Positions 9,543 through 17,708 of a stretch of DNA of 64,000 nt are shown piece by piece. Source of the stretch: Saprospiraceae bacterium (lineage in GTDB: Bacteria; Bacteroidota; Bacteroidia; Chitinophagales; Saprospiraceae); contig JANQPA010000040.1 of NCBI GenBank assembly GCA_028285545.1, positions 246,321 through 310,320 on the forward strand, read 5' to 3'. The notes beneath the pieces were generated by a model. The model worked only from the letters and a program-made list of their open reading frames with translations, was not told the DNA's origin and searched no databases. The first letter of the stretch is position 1, and every line of letters begins with the position of its first letter. Position numbers and translations under genes: made by a program.

Positions 9543-9598
9543 TTTGTAAATTCTTTCTTTTTAAGAATGGTAGAAAGTAACTTCCTCCGGTAGTCAAG

Positions 9599-9767
9599 AA
9601 AGGTAAAGAGGCTGTCTCATCCGTACGGATTCGCCAGCCAATAATATTTCTTTGAGGGGTGATTTTTACCCGTACGGGTTAAAAATCACCCCTCAAAAAG
9701 AAAATTATTTGGCGGCTCAGAACGAGGATCCCGATAGCTATCGGGATATGAGACGCTCTCTTTACCT
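9599..9767. repeat. Nested-palindrome repeat element, copy 1
   Basis: A 169-base element with arms within arms. The outer arms AAGGTAAAGAG (9599-9609) and its complement (9757-9767) continue as GTCTCAT (9613-9619) with ATGAGAC (9747-9753). The inner stem is 18 bp perfect (9650-9667 with 9679-9696) around a CCCGTACGGG core (9668-9677). A separate 20-base perfect palindrome lies at 9727-9746. The right half, 9678-9751, recurs base for base, inverted, at 63902-63975. This is a dispersed element, MITE-like in form, with no coding capacity. Confidence 0.8.
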
Positions 9768-9818
9768 TCCAGCACGAAATAAACATTTTTTTTCCAAAAA
9801 GCCTATTTCATAATAAAA

Positions 9819-9853
9819 GGAGCCCGCTCTAAAATGAATTTAAAACGGACTCT
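9819..9853 (-). terminator. Imperfect hairpin downstream of the TonB receptor gene
   Basis: GGAGCCCG and CGGACTC, with inner TAAA/TTTA pairing, form an imperfect stem about 60 bases past the stop of the minus-strand receptor gene. A terminator role is plausible but weak. Confidence 0.35.
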
Positions 9854-9913
9854 TAATAGCTTTGTGATTAATTGACTTAAATCTTAAATAGTAGAAATGT
9901 TGGGTTCTTTTGA

Positions 9914-12487
9914 TTAATTCCCAAATCCTTCACCTTCATTATCTCCTCCACGAATCTGGTCATTGTTCCGGATTTTACTACGTCTCTCTCGTGCCTGCTT
10001 GAAGTTTAGTTTTCCAAATTTTAACCTAAAGTTTACACGGAAAGAACGGAATGGGAATTCTACCCTGTTAAATTGATAAAAGTTTTCGCCTCTTGATTCG
10101 GAACCAAATACGTTATTCTCTCTATGCGGATTGAGCACACTTAAACCTAAGCTGGCTCTTTTTCCTATATCTCGATTGGCTCCTACGCTGAAAATGGTAA
10201 AAGATGGCGTAAAGCCTTGTAATGTTTGTCTTCTTCCTCTGAAAAAACCCCTGGCCTCCACTCTAAATCCTTTTTTGATGGTATAAGTACCACTTAAATT
10301 GGCATTAAAATTCCAGGCGTCTCTTTCGACTAACTGGTCTCCAATAGTAGCTTCAGCATTATAAGATGCTAAGGTAAATCCTCCACGAATAGTCAATTTT
10401 TTTGCTATTGTTTTAGAGGAAAACAAACTGAAGCCTAAGGATTCTGCTCGACCTATATTCCGGAAAGTAGTAAAGGAAACTTCTCGATCTGCCACTTCTC
10501 CTAAAAATCGATCCACAATCTCATTAGTAAATGTGGACTGATCATAGATAGTGGTCACTATACCTCCATCATCCTGAAAAGCCACATCTGTAAAGTTTTC
10601 GATGGTTTGAGAAGTAGTACGATAAAAAACAGAAGCATTAATCACCAAGCCTTTTATAAAAGCCTGGTAGGTCAAATCGTACTGATCTGTTAATTCAGGA
10701 TTAAGATCAGGATTTCCAAAACTAATATTCCGATTATCCTCTACCTGAATATAGGGGTTAATCGTTCTCAAACTAGGTCGCTGTATACGTTTGGTATAAC
10801 TTGCTTTCAAGGAAGAGAAATTTTTGAAGTTCCGGCTTATGATAAGACTAGGTAGCACATTCCCATAATCATTGGCAAAAGTGGTAGGGTCATCTCTGAA
10901 ATCACCAGAAATATCTGTCAACTCATACCTCGCTCCGGCAACAACCCCCCAATTTTTTCCAAATTTTAAATTGAAGGAAGCATAACCAGCATATACATCT
11001 TGCACATAACCAAATTCATCAGTGCGACTCTGATCGATGGTATAATCTAAGTCTCCTTCTTGTCTTTCCTCGTATAAATAATCGCTATCAATTCGACGTA
11101 GAATGGCCTTTACTCCAGTTTCAAGCTTAACAGAATTAGAAAATGGATGTACGTAATCTGTCTGTAAGGTGTATTCCAGATTTAATCCATCATTATCATT
11201 CCTCTCATCTCTAAAAAGTGAAGGATCATCTCCTTCTTGTAGAATAGTTGACTCATTGTCGGATTTGTTTCCGCTTAATTGGAAAGCCATAGATAACTCC
11301 TGCTCTGGAGTTTTGAATTTTTTGCGATAATCAGTAGTCCAGTCAAATCCACCTCTAAGAGAAGTGTTGTCTAGAAAGCGAGTATAATTTTGATCAAATA
11401 AGCCTGTAGAAGTTGCATCAATCCTAGAATCGTTAGACCCTCCTCTACCAAAGAAAGATACAGAAGTATTAATACTACTGTAAGCATTAAAGTCATAAAA
11501 TGCTCCAATACTTCCTCTTGGGCCAAAAGAAGTTCCTGTTCCTACTCCTATTTGTGACAAGGTACTGGTAATACCATTAACGGTATTTTCACGATAAAAC
11601 TCCGAAGGCCGATCCAAAGGCCAGGAAAAGTAAGAGGATACGTTAGCATTCAAGCCAAATCTGCCTCTCGCTAAATTTGTATTAATATTTGCACGTCCAT
11701 TCCGATTACCGATGGCTGTACTAACCGATCCGGTAAATCCTTCAATGGATTTTTTCTTGGTAATGATATTGATGATTCCGGCAGTTCCCTCACCGTCGTA
11801 TTTAGCAGTAGGGGTGGTCACCACCTCTACACTTTTTATTTGATCCGCTGAGATAGTTTGTAAAGCTTCCCCTGGGTTAGCCCCAAATAAAGTAGAAAGT
11901 TTACCATTAATAAGTATAGTGACATTAGATGCCCCTCTCAAGGAAACATTACCATCAAAATCAACTTCTAGTAAAGGAACGTTCCTTAATACGTCTGTAG
12001 CGTCACCGCCTTTGGTCGTTACATCTTTATCTGCATTATAAACTAGCTTATCTATCTTATTTTCAACGAGTACCTCCTGACCTACTACCTCTACTTCCTC
12101 TAAATTCACCCCTTCTGCAACCAAAGGAATATTGTCAATTTTATAATCCGGATCTTTACCCGTCAAGGTAATCCCTTTTATTTCTTTACCCTGGTAGCCC
12201 ATAAAAGTAAAACTTAAATTATAGGTACCTAATTTGAGATTGGAAAGCCTAAATTCTCCTTTTTCATCTGTTAAGCCACCATCAATTTGCTTTTGGCTTT
12301 TGGCATCTATCAAAACTACTGTTGCAAATTCTACTGCTGCACCTGAAACAGAATCTGTCAAAACCCCCGAAATATTTCCTGTAATACTTGGACCTCCACC
12401 TCTGGAACCTCCACTAAAGTTCGGTCGCTGGCCGTATGCCAACATTCCTAGTAGGACAAAAAGCGTTAAGAATAAAACTTTTTTCAT
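9914..12487 (-). CDS. TonB-dependent receptor, outer-membrane beta-barrel family
   Basis: An 857-residue outer membrane protein. A signal peptide (residues 1-20, ending AYGQ) is followed by a carboxypeptidase-regulatory-like domain (about 38-118), a plug domain (about 135-245, with VLRNVPLLEVDFDGNVSLRG and INGKLSTLF) and a long barrel of the OMP_b-brl_3 type ending in a basic and acidic tail (RERRSKIRNNDQIRGGDNE). No SusD gene is adjacent, so it is probably not a glycan SusCD system; this subfamily is often linked to peptides or metals. A canonical C-terminal aromatic residue is not seen. Substrate unknown. A sigma factor gene lies divergently upstream. Confidence 0.9.
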   Translation of the reverse strand: MKKVLFLTLFVLLGMLAYGQRPNFSGGSRGGGPSITGNISGVLTDSVSGAAVEFATVVLIDAKSQKQIDGGLTDEKGEFRLSNLKLGTYNLSFTFMGYQGKEIKGITLTGKDPDYKIDNIPLVAEGVNLEEVEVVGQEVLVENKIDKLVYNADKDVTTKGGDATDVLRNVPLLEVDFDGNVSLRGASNVTILINGKLSTLFGANPGEALQTISADQIKSVEVVTTPTAKYDGEGTAGIINIITKKKSIEGFTGSVSTAIGNRNGRANINTNLARGRFGLNANVSSYFSWPLDRPSEFYRENTVNGITSTLSQIGVGTGTSFGPRGSIGAFYDFNAYSSINTSVSFFGRGGSNDSRIDATSTGLFDQNYTRFLDNTSLRGGFDWTTDYRKKFKTPEQELSMAFQLSGNKSDNESTILQEGDDPSLFRDERNDNDGLNLEYTLQTDYVHPFSNSVKLETGVKAILRRIDSDYLYEERQEGDLDYTIDQSRTDEFGYVQDVYAGYASFNLKFGKNWGVVAGARYELTDISGDFRDDPTTFANDYGNVLPSLIISRNFKNFSSLKASYTKRIQRPSLRTINPYIQVEDNRNISFGNPDLNPELTDQYDLTYQAFIKGLVINASVFYRTTSQTIENFTDVAFQDDGGIVTTIYDQSTFTNEIVDRFLGEVADREVSFTTFRNIGRAESLGFSLFSSKTIAKKLTIRGGFTLASYNAEATIGDQLVERDAWNFNANLSGTYTIKKGFRVEARGFFRGRRQTLQGFTPSFTIFSVGANRDIGKRASLGLSVLNPHRENNVFGSESRGENFYQFNRVEFPFRSFRVNFRLKFGKLNFKQARERRSKIRNNDQIRGGDNEGEGFGN

Positions 12488-12709
12488 GTTAATTTTTGAT
12501 TATTAGATATAATCTGGTTCAAAGAAAACAACATTTAAATAGATTTTCCGCCTTTTTGTTGAGCTTCCTTCATTATATTATATCAATTCGAAAAATTTGC
12601 CGACAAATTCGAAAATTGTCTATTCGTGGCTTTTCAACAAAAAACCCTAAACAATGTTTAAACTTTAGTGTTATAACATTAATTGATTTTGCAATTAATT
12701 CCAAAAAAG

Positions 12710-13225
12710 ATGAGCACAATAGAATTCAATCAATATTTCAAAGACGCTACCCCTTTAATTGAAGGTTTCGCTTTAAAATTGACTAAGGATCAGGAAAAAG
12801 CCCGGGAATTGGTACAAGAAACTGTAGTTAGAGCATTAAGGTATAAAGATCATTTTACCATCGGTACCAATTTCAAAGCCTGGATTACCACCATGATGAG
12901 AAATATTTTTCTCAATCAAAAAAGGAACCACAAAAGAAGAAAAACAGAAAGCATTGCCAATGATAGTTTATATCTCAATTTGGCAGGAGTTCATACCATC
13001 GACAATCAGGGTATACATACTATGGAAATGCAAGAGCTTTTAAGAGTCATAAAAAAACTGGATGCCAAAATCAGACAACCTTTCTGGATGTTTTACCAAG
13101 GCTATGCTTATGAAGAGATTGCTCAGGACTTGGAAATACCTATTGGCACGGTTAAAAGCAGAATTTTTAAAGCGAGAAATATTTTGAAAAGCAAATTATC
13201 CAGGAAAGATCAGTTCTATGCCTAA
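12710..13225 (+). CDS. RpoE-like RNA polymerase sigma factor
   Basis: A 171-residue ECF-type sigma factor. Region 2 lies near residues 10-80 (LVQETVVRALRYKDHF, TNFKAWITTMMRNIFLNQKRN) and region 4 near 110-165 (FYQGYAYEEIAQDLEIPIGTVKSRIFKARNIL). An upstream in-frame ATG at 12683 would add nine residues; I chose 12710 because MSTIEFNQYF fits the family and AAAAAAG precedes it. It is closely similar to the sigma factor at 43341-43865. No anti-sigma gene is adjacent. A MarR gene follows after 45 bases, and the TonB receptor is divergent. Confidence 0.9.
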   Translation: MSTIEFNQYFKDATPLIEGFALKLTKDQEKARELVQETVVRALRYKDHFTIGTNFKAWITTMMRNIFLNQKRNHKRRKTESIANDSLYLNLAGVHTIDNQGIHTMEMQELLRVIKKLDAKIRQPFWMFYQGYAYEEIAQDLEIPIGTVKSRIFKARNILKSKLSRKDQFYA

Positions 13226-13270
13226 TTTTTTTTTTCAAGGTCTAAACATTAATTTTAAAATTCTATTATA

Positions 13271-13768
13271 ATGTCAGATACTAGGGCTACATACGAAAAT
13301 TTTAGAAAGTCAGAACCAATGAGTATTAAATCGGACATCAAACAAACCAAGCCATTCAGAAATGATTATCACGAAGCTACAGTAAACCTAATTTATACTT
13401 ACAATTGGGTGGTAGATCAGATCAAGCAGCAATTGAAGCCCTATGGTATTACTATGCAACAGTATAATGTGCTTCGAATTTTAAGAGGAGCAAAGGAGCC
13501 CATTAGTACCTCCCTGATTAGAGAAAGAATGTTGGATAAAATGTCTGACACCTCTAGAATGGTGGATCGTTTGCATCTAAAAGGCCTGGTCGTCCGCAAA
13601 ACCTGCCCATCCGATAAACGCCTGGTAGACGTAAGCCTTTCCCAGGCCGGTTTTGATTTATTAGCTGATTTAGACCAATTTGACCATCACGTCGACCATA
13701 TTCTAAAAAATCTTAATGATAATGAAGTCCGACTTTTGAGTGATTTATTGGATAAGATTAGAGGCTGA
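13271..13768 (+). CDS. MarR family transcriptional regulator
   Basis: A 165-residue winged-helix regulator. The core runs from YTYNWVVDQIKQQLKPYGIT through QQYNVLRILRGAKEPIST, the recognition helix MLDKMSDTSRMVDRLHLKG, and the wing VRKTCPSDKRLVDVSLSQAG. The first 25 residues are an extra hydrophilic extension; Met17 could be an alternative start. MarR proteins respond to phenolic or oxidative signals and often control neighbouring genes. It lies 45 bases after the sigma factor gene and may be co-transcribed. Confidence 0.9.
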   Translation: MSDTRATYENFRKSEPMSIKSDIKQTKPFRNDYHEATVNLIYTYNWVVDQIKQQLKPYGITMQQYNVLRILRGAKEPISTSLIRERMLDKMSDTSRMVDRLHLKGLVVRKTCPSDKRLVDVSLSQAGFDLLADLDQFDHHVDHILKNLNDNEVRLLSDLLDKIRG

Positions 13769-13777
13769 AGGGAATTC

Positions 13778-13810
13778 GGAAGGTGGAAGGCGGAAGGCGG
13801 AAGGTGGAAA
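13778..13810 (+). repeat. Tandem GGAAGGTGGAAGGCGG-type words
   Basis: Just after the MarR stop codon, GGAAGGTGGAA and GGAAGGCGGAA words repeat with a period of seven to eight bases. It is a low-complexity purine tract between convergent genes; no hairpin partner is seen. Confidence 0.6.
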
Positions 13811-13879
13811 TTCAATCAGAAATTTTGATACCTCTAAAAATTTCCTAAAAACGCTTGAGGATACGATAGAATATCTGTA

Positions 13880-14548
13880 TTAAACCTCTTCATTTAACTC
13901 ATCAATGGTTTGATCTAAATCCCGCAATACACTGGCATATTTTCTAGCATCTTTCCTGACTATGAAGGGTACAGAAAAGATCAATATCAATAGAAAAATA
14001 GAAAAATAAGACTCGTAGATATAAGATCCGCTGAATGAAAAATTCATATTCTTAATTCCTTCTAATTTCACTAGCGTAGTAACTAAAATAAAAGTCAATA
14101 TAGTCATCAATGAAAGGGAACCTATCCAAAAGCCACTTTTAGTGATAGATTTAAAATAAGACTTAACATTCAAAAGTGATTCTTTTAAGGTGCCAGTGTT
14201 ATAGGTCTTCTTAATAAAATCCATATTTCTTTTTAGACTCATCATCGCATAAATCATGAATGCTTCCAAAAGACCAAAAATGATGTTTTGATTACTTATT
14301 TCTGCAGTCGTTTTGGAGTCGGGAAACTGCCTATCTCGGTATGTGACAAAAAAAGCAAATAGTAATATTAATACAGCTGCAGCCAAATAACCTTTGAAGT
14401 CAAACTTGTGTTTTTTTAATATTTTATGGATCACCCCATTGCCTTTTTGTGTGATTATTTCCAGAATACTTTCTTTAGCTAATTTTCTATCTATCAACTT
14501 TTCTTCTGCAAGCGTTTTCCATATTTTTCTTAATTCACTCGATTCCAT
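13880..14548 (-). CDS. Multi-pass membrane protein, probable sigma-factor partner
   Basis: A 222-residue protein (start MESSELRKIWKTL; a TTG six bases upstream is less likely). The N-terminal 50 residues are charged and cytoplasmic, then come about four transmembrane helices (near 55-75, 90-105, 140-160 and 180-200) and a charged tail (RKYASVLRDLDQTIDELNEEV). The start overlaps the upstream sigma factor gene by 14 bases, the usual layout of a sigma/anti-sigma pair. I recognise no named anti-sigma domain, so the role is inferred from position and topology. Confidence 0.7.
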   Translation of the reverse strand: MESSELRKIWKTLAEEKLIDRKLAKESILEIITQKGNGVIHKILKKHKFDFKGYLAAAVLILLFAFFVTYRDRQFPDSKTTAEISNQNIIFGLLEAFMIYAMMSLKRNMDFIKKTYNTGTLKESLLNVKSYFKSITKSGFWIGSLSLMTILTFILVTTLVKLEGIKNMNFSFSGSYIYESYFSIFLLILIFSVPFIVRKDARKYASVLRDLDQTIDELNEEV

Positions 14549-15023
14549 TTTCAAACGATTTTAGAATTTTTGACTTGATTCTGTTTATTTTAACTCCCGT
14601 ATAAGTTTCAGAAATACCTATGATTTCAGAAATCTCCTTATAGCTATACTCATCGAGATATAGGGTGATAATAGCTTTATCAACTTCCGATAGTCTGCTG
14701 ATAATTGCATACAGTTTTTCCTGATTGGCATTTTTTGAGTCATTGTTCTCGGTCAAATTATGAGATTTAGCCTCTGATAATTTTACATATTTCAATTGCT
14801 TTTTTTCTTTCCTGAGGATATCAATAGCAGCATTTATGCACACACGATACATCCACGTAGAAAATTTGGCTTTGTTATTATAACTTGGGAAAGCCTTCCA
14901 CAACTGAATAATTAGCTCTTGGTGATAATCTTCCTTTTCAAGCCTATTCTGAAAATATAAATTGCAAATCTTATGAACTATAGCCTGATGTTCATATAGC
15001 AACTCTGTGAACTTATCTTTCAT
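14535..15023 (-). CDS. ECF-type RNA polymerase sigma factor
   Basis: A 162-residue sigma factor starting MKDKFTELLYEHQAIVHKI; a TTG codon just upstream is a less likely start. Region 2 includes DYHQELIIQLWKAFPSYNNK and KFSTWMYRVCINAAIDILRK; region 4 includes RLSEVDKAIITLYLDEYSYKEI and an unusual recognition helix, GISETYTGVKINRIKSKI. It belongs to a different subgroup from the factors at 12710 and 43341. It is co-transcribed with the overlapping membrane gene downstream. A 9-bp hairpin lies 16 bases upstream of the start. Confidence 0.92.
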   Translation of the reverse strand: MKDKFTELLYEHQAIVHKICNLYFQNRLEKEDYHQELIIQLWKAFPSYNNKAKFSTWMYRVCINAAIDILRKEKKQLKYVKLSEAKSHNLTENNDSKNANQEKLYAIISRLSEVDKAIITLYLDEYSYKEISEIIGISETYTGVKINRIKSKILKSFENGIE

Positions 15024-15038
15024 CAATTGCTAATTAAT

Positions 15039-15059
15039 CCAAGCTGCAATGCAGCTTGG
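15039..15059 (-). promoter_or_regulatory. Hairpin upstream of the sigma gene start
   Basis: CCAAGCTGC (15039-15047) pairs perfectly with GCAGCTTGG (15051-15059) around a three-base loop. It lies 16 bases before the start codon of the minus-strand sigma gene, either in its 5' leader or as an operator. Confidence 0.4.
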
Positions 15060-15070
15060 GGTCTAAGGAA

Positions 15071-15092
15071 AAAAGTAAAAAGTAGAAGGACA
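15071..15092. repeat. Intergenic word repeat, copy 2
   Basis: AGTAAAAAGTAGAAGGACA here matches the sequence at 31-48 with one base difference and one insertion. This is the second copy of the same intergenic word. Confidence 0.45.
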
Positions 15093-15275
15093 GTAATGCA
15101 CGCATGTAGAGGTAGTTACTTTCTTCATTCAAGTTGTGATGTCGTTTGAGTGAAATAGTTTTGCCCAATAAGACGGATTTTGAACATTAAAACTTACAAA
15201 TGTTGTTTTTTTTTTGAATTTTTTTGAAATGAATCTGCTTGCTTAGGTTATTTATAGCAATTGTCTCGGCTACAG

Positions 15276-15350
15276 GTGAGATGGGTAGGGCAGTTACAAA
15301 CTGCCACCAACGTGGTGAGATGGGTGGGCAGTTACAAACTGCCACCGTCG
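15276..15350 (+). repeat. Two tandem copies of a repeat with internal hairpin
   Basis: Two imperfect direct copies with a 38-base period. Each begins GTGAGATGGGT and contains the palindrome GGCAGTTACAAACTGCC (15289-15305 and 15327-15343; 7-bp stem, three-base loop). Past the end of the minus-strand hydrolase gene, so they may form its transcript end. Confidence 0.7.
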
Positions 15351-15377
15351 TGGGAGAGGGAAATGTACTTTATTTTA

Positions 15378-16295
15378 TTACTCCTTCAAATTTTTCTGAT
15401 TTAAAAAAGCATGGATCTCTCTAAAAAAGGCCTCTCTCCTATCCAACCAGCCGTAATGGCCACATTTATCAAGGGTAACTAGTTTAGAATTGGGAAGCAC
15501 CTCATGTGCTATTTGAGCGGTTTCAACGGTTAAGATGTCATTTTTTCCTTGAATGATTAATACGGGGTTTTTGAATTCTCGCAGTTCTTCTTTAGTATCA
15601 TAATTGATTCGTCTGAGATCACTCCAAACCATACCATTGATTTGCATATTACTTTGGGTAAGTCGCTCAGCAATGGCAGGAATAAACTCTCGATTATAAA
15701 CATAAGCAGGAGCAAGTGCTAAACCTCTCCTATATCTGGCATGGTAGGAATTGTCTCCCTGGCTCATTTTATTCGTCCAGTAATTTAGAGAATCTCTTTC
15801 TTCCTGAGTCAACAAAGAGTTTACTCTCTGTCCTACATAACTGGTAAGACCCAAATCAAGGCCTCCGGAAGAAGAAAACACTATCCCCTTAACCTTATCC
15901 GGATGTTTGCTGGTATAATAGGCAGCCATCAATCCCCCAAAAGAATGCCCTAATATTGTCCATTCTTCCAGTTTTAGATGCTTCCGCAAAACCTCCATAT
16001 CTTCCACCATCAAATCCATGGTGATGTTTTCGTTATTTAATTGCTCCATTACGGATTGCCCGGTTCCTCTTTGATCATAAATGATGGCCATGTATTTTTT
16101 CCCAAATTCTTTGGCCAAGGGAATGAACCCATCACTATTGAAGCCAGGTCCTCCATTGATGATCAATAAAGGCATGCCTTCACCAAAAATTTTATAATGA
16201 AGTTTGGCATTTTTGGAATCAATGGTCCCTTCTTTTTGAGCAGATATGGAAAGAGAAAAAAGGAAGAAAAAGAATACAAAATAGTACCTGTACAT
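15378..16295 (-). CDS. Secreted alpha/beta hydrolase, proline iminopeptidase-like
   Basis: A 305-residue protein with a signal peptide (residues 1-20, SLSISAQ). The oxyanion motif NGGPGF is at 47-52, DQRGTGQS at 74-81, and the nucleophile elbow GHSFGG places Ser118; Asp253 (GKNDILT) and His280 (CGHYGW) complete the triad. The GGPG and DQRG motifs are those of the proline iminopeptidase (S33) group, so an aminopeptidase or related esterase acting in the periplasm is likely. Monocistronic. Confidence 0.9.
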   Translation of the reverse strand: MYRYYFVFFFFLFSLSISAQKEGTIDSKNAKLHYKIFGEGMPLLIINGGPGFNSDGFIPLAKEFGKKYMAIIYDQRGTGQSVMEQLNNENITMDLMVEDMEVLRKHLKLEEWTILGHSFGGLMAAYYTSKHPDKVKGIVFSSSGGLDLGLTSYVGQRVNSLLTQEERDSLNYWTNKMSQGDNSYHARYRRGLALAPAYVYNREFIPAIAERLTQSNMQINGMVWSDLRRINYDTKEELREFKNPVLIIQGKNDILTVETAQIAHEVLPNSKLVTLDKCGHYGWLDRREAFFREIHAFLNQKNLKE

Positions 16296-16553
16296 AATTA
16301 TTTATTTCATTTTTAAAGCTGTTTTTTCGCTTCCTGTGAGGAAGGTTCAAACAACTTCTTTTAATAAAACAAAGATGTAAAGGCTCTGAAATTTTAGGTA
16401 TGGAGAAAACTGCTAATTCAATTATGGAAATATTAAATTATTATAAAGCTTACCAATCCCTACATTTCATTTCGGGCTTAGTAATCTTTGTTCAATACAA
16501 GTTAATTTGTCAATACAATTGCTCTATACCCAGTACCCAATACTCAACAACCA

Positions 16554-17708
16554 CTATTCCTTAAAAGGTAGATATCTGTATTTCACTTTCACCTTTTTCT
16601 TAGGCTTAGTACCTAAAAACTCCCAACGAGGACCAGATTTTAAAGCATTTTTAAGACTTTGAATTTCCTCTTCAGTTCCCTTGGAAAACGGAGAACTAAC
16701 AAACTTCGAAAGTTTTCCCTTCCGGTCAATAAAAAATTCAAGCTCAAAAAATCCTTTTAAGGTATCCCCATTTATTATTGAATTCGGATCAGAAGAAAAA
16801 AGCACCGTTGAATCCAGGTGATTACTCAAATTTGGGAATCCTCCAATGGGCTGTGCAATGAAAGGAGTAACTTGATGTTTAAGAGGTTTATTATCAAGCA
16901 ATTGGTAATTAGAGAGTTCATCTGTTTGCTGTGTCCTGGCATTAGCAGGTTGCATTTTTCTAAAGGAATTAGCAGCAGCATCTTTTTCCTGTCTTTTTTT
17001 AGCCACTGCTCCCCTACCCTCATTCGCACGAGTTCTGGGTTCACTCTGGATTTCTTCTTTTGCCAAATCCATCTTTTCTTCCTGGACAGGGGCAGGAGCG
17101 GGTACAGGTTTAGTTACTACCGGTGGTGGTGGTGTTGGAACATCATCTGAAGAAATATCCAGCATTTCAAGCGATTCTTCTTCCTCTTCGATATCTTCTT
17201 CCACCGGGGGTTCAGGCTGTGGAGGAGGATTAGATTTTTGAGTATTGATTGAAGTAATAATTTCTTTATTTTCTGAATTTTGTTCTTCTTCAACTGTACT
17301 TGATGGCAAAATATCTTCTTGCTTCAATTCGGGAGTAGCTATTTCATCTTCCACGGCCACTTGTTCCGTTTCGACCGCTTCTTCTTTCATAGCCAGGTCG
17401 TTTCCTGGATCTCGAGTGAGCCACCATGCACTAAAAGTAACTACTAATATGGAGGCGGCCGCGGCCGCTATTCGAATAGGTAGGATAAGACCCCGTTTTT
17501 TTCTTTGCTGGAGTTTTCCTTTTATGTTATTTATTCTTGCTATATGATCTCCTTCCGGAAAACGCTGGTAGCCCTCTAATGCCTCTTTCAAAAAAGGATC
17601 TTGTTCCGTTTCCTGAAACAATTGCCTTTCCTCCTTGTGTCGAAGATCTCCCTTCAACCAGGCCCAAGTCCTTTCTGCCAGTGTTTTTTTGTTATCCCTT
17701 GGACTCAT
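16554..17708 (-). CDS. Membrane protein with anti-sigma-like N-terminus and TonB-like C-terminus
   Basis: A 384-residue protein. Residues 1-72 are cytoplasmic, with RHKEERQLFQETEQDPFLKE resembling the helical start of anti-sigma proteins. One transmembrane helix follows (about 75-97), then a long acidic and proline-rich periplasmic region with PPPQPEPPVEEDIEEEEESL and VPTPPPPVVTKPVPAPAPVQ, and a C-terminal domain (about 310-384: FFIDRKGKLSKFVSSPF, PRWEFLG, VKVKYRYLP) like TonB_C. The gene overlaps the sigma factor gene by 17 bases. It may link sigma control to the outer membrane; the role is inferred. Confidence 0.72.
   Translation of the reverse strand: MSPRDNKKTLAERTWAWLKGDLRHKEERQLFQETEQDPFLKEALEGYQRFPEGDHIARINNIKGKLQQRKKRGLILPIRIAAAAASILVVTFSAWWLTRDPGNDLAMKEEAVETEQVAVEDEIATPELKQEDILPSSTVEEEQNSENKEIITSINTQKSNPPPQPEPPVEEDIEEEEESLEMLDISSDDVPTPPPPVVTKPVPAPAPVQEEKMDLAKEEIQSEPRTRANEGRGAVAKKRQEKDAAANSFRKMQPANARTQQTDELSNYQLLDNKPLKHQVTPFIAQPIGGFPNLSNHLDSTVLFSSDPNSIINGDTLKGFFELEFFIDRKGKLSKFVSSPFSKGTEEEIQSLKNALKSGPRWEFLGTKPKKKVKVKYRYLPFKE

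Larger units (their letters stand above)
9543..9913. other. Intergenic region dominated by a palindromic element
   Basis: These 371 bases hold no gene. About 170 of them are the nested palindromic element (9599-9767). The remainder includes a weak hairpin after the TonB receptor gene (9819-9853). Confidence 0.6.
15024..15377. other. Intergenic region with hairpin, word repeat and tandem repeat
   Basis: These 354 bases hold no gene. They contain a hairpin at 15039-15059, a purine-rich word at 15071-15092 matching 26-50, a T-run near 15200-15225, and two copies of a 36- to 38-base repeat at 15276-15350. Confidence 0.5.

Noticed and set aside
12496..12762. Plus-strand 88-codon frame before the sigma factor gene
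   Set aside because: It covers the divergent promoter region and overlaps the sigma gene in another frame; low-complexity composition.
15276..15350. Possible CRISPR array
   Set aside because: Only two imperfect copies, no distinct spacers and no cas genes.
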